Below, in pieces: positions 63,398 to 64,000 of a stretch of 64,000 bases of DNA. Each line of letters begins with the position of its first letter. Within the stretch, counting starts at the first letter, position 1. Origin of the DNA: CAVPXC01 sp963709505 (GTDB taxonomy: Bacteria; Chloroflexota; Anaerolineae; JAAEKA01); assembly GCA_963709505.1 (NCBI GenBank), contig CAVPXC010000029.1, positions 62,001 to 126,000 on the forward strand. The letters are read 5' to 3'. Made by a program: the position numbers and the translations under genes. The notes under the pieces are model-generated. The model saw only the letters and a program-made list of their open reading frames with translations. It ran no database searches and had not been told where the DNA came from.

Positions 63398-64000
63398 CTA
63401 CTCATGCAACGCCCGCCACACCCGCTCTGGCGTCAAGGGCAGCTCGCGCAGGCGTTTGCCCGTGGCGTCGAAAATCCCACTGCTCAGGGCCGGCGCTACT
63501 CCGTCCTTTGGGATCTCGGCCACGGCCTTGGCGCCGTACGGACCGCTGGGCTCGTAGGTCTGCACCAAAATAACGCCTAGCTCGGGCGTCTCGTCGGCGC
63601 TGTAGATGTGGTACGTGCTGAAGTCTGTAGTCACCAGCTGGCCCACCGCATCGCTTGCTGCACCTTGCCCGGGAAGGATATAAGCCATTTCCTCGTTGTG
63701 GGCAAAGCCCAGCGCCTGTAACATGCCACCCTCCACCTGCCCGGCCGCAGTCTGTGGGTTGATCGCGATGCCGCAGTCGACGGCCATCACCAGCTTCTTG
63801 ACCTCGATCTGGCCAGTCTCTGCGTCTACCTCGACCTCGGCGAACTGGGCGGCGAAGGGCGGCGGGCTGACGATAGCTCATGTGGCTGGCCGTGGCCATT
63901 ATTTGATGCTGATCAGCCTGGTGGGTGGCGTGCAAGGCCACCTTCTCCAACGACACACGCTGGCCGTGCGGGCCGCAGACCTGCCGATCGGCCAACCAAA
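63398..64000 (-). CDS. Molybdenum hydroxylase large subunit (xanthine dehydrogenase-like), partial, frameshifted
   Basis: The gene enters from the right edge. The first frame reads CGPHGQRVSLEKVALHATHQ and MATASHMSY; near 63872 it changes to PPPFAAQFAEVEVDAETGQI EVKKLVMAVDCGIAINPQTA AGQVEGG, then YEPSGPYGAKAVAEIPKDGV and RLRELPLTPERVW. The GPYGAKAVAE segment with its Glu is the conserved active-site region of XDH/CO dehydrogenase-type molybdenum-binding subunits. It needs the molybdopterin cofactor made with MoeA, two copies of which are encoded at 30-33 kb. Confidence 0.87.

Overview
The window is a 64 kb piece of a bacterial chromosome. The gene content suggests a Chloroflexota member, probably Anaerolineae/Caldilineae-like, but this is inference from overall character. 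The signs are SARP and SARP-ATPase regulators, a MoeA plus MoeA/periplasmic-binding pair, an AAA_32-type Lon, Pro/Thr-rich lipoproteins, an F420-type LLM oxidoreductase, three toxin-antitoxin pairs and very many small palindromic repeats. No rRNA, tRNA, CRISPR array or phage module was seen.

Layout. 1-8.9 kb (minus strand): a giant secreted RTX protein running off the left edge, a lipoprotein, and two peptidoglycan-active proteins. 8.6-11.1 kb: a SARP regulator flanked by two small paralogous proteins and an NTF2-like lipoprotein. 11.5-12.2 kb: an AbrB/Doc toxin-antitoxin pair. 12.2-19.8 kb: an oligopeptide-type ABC operon and a large SARP-ATPase-TPR regulator. Three arrays of 11-bp-spaced direct repeats sit just upstream of -10-like hexamers in this part (about 8.95, 11.25 and 16.40 kb) and look like SARP operators. 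19.8-25.8 kb: a HEPN protein with a nucleotidyltransferase remnant, an ABM monooxygenase, an ABC-2 exporter, a NarL-type two-component pair and an SDR. 26-29.9 kb: one very large CHAT protease / NACHT-like / helical-repeat protein behind a strong sigma70 promoter, with a degenerate P-loop; this is the best candidate for a new conflict system. 30-33.5 kb: moeA and a moeA-PBP fusion. 33.5-40.3 kb: Phd/PIN and RHH/MazF modules around gamma-glutamyltransferase, a uracil-DNA glycosylase, a truncated quinone reductase abutting a truncated DUF2207 protein, and a receiver-like/DUF309 protein. 40.5-54.6 kb: thioesterase, LysM protein, methyltransferase, malQ, tyrA, HD protein, M50 protease, a putative glycosidase, sugar epimerase and glycosyltransferase, psuG, LLM oxidoreductase, hpt. 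54.6-64 kb: a PD-(D/E)XK-like protein, Lon, a potassium-channel operon, an S41 protease, CorA, a DHH phosphoesterase and a partial xanthine dehydrogenase.

Two features run through the window. First, many genes carry one or more single- or two-base frameshifts, often in GC-alternating runs, while the protein on both sides remains well conserved; this points more to assembly or sequencing indels than to mass pseudogenisation. Second, small palindromic elements are abundant. One class consists of near-perfect inverted repeats, some with possible target-site duplications, and one 34-bp copy cleanly interrupts a glycosyltransferase. The other class has tandem short words, a spacer, and the inverted complement of the same words. 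The words differ from copy to copy. Several of these copies lie inside or at the edges of coding sequences.
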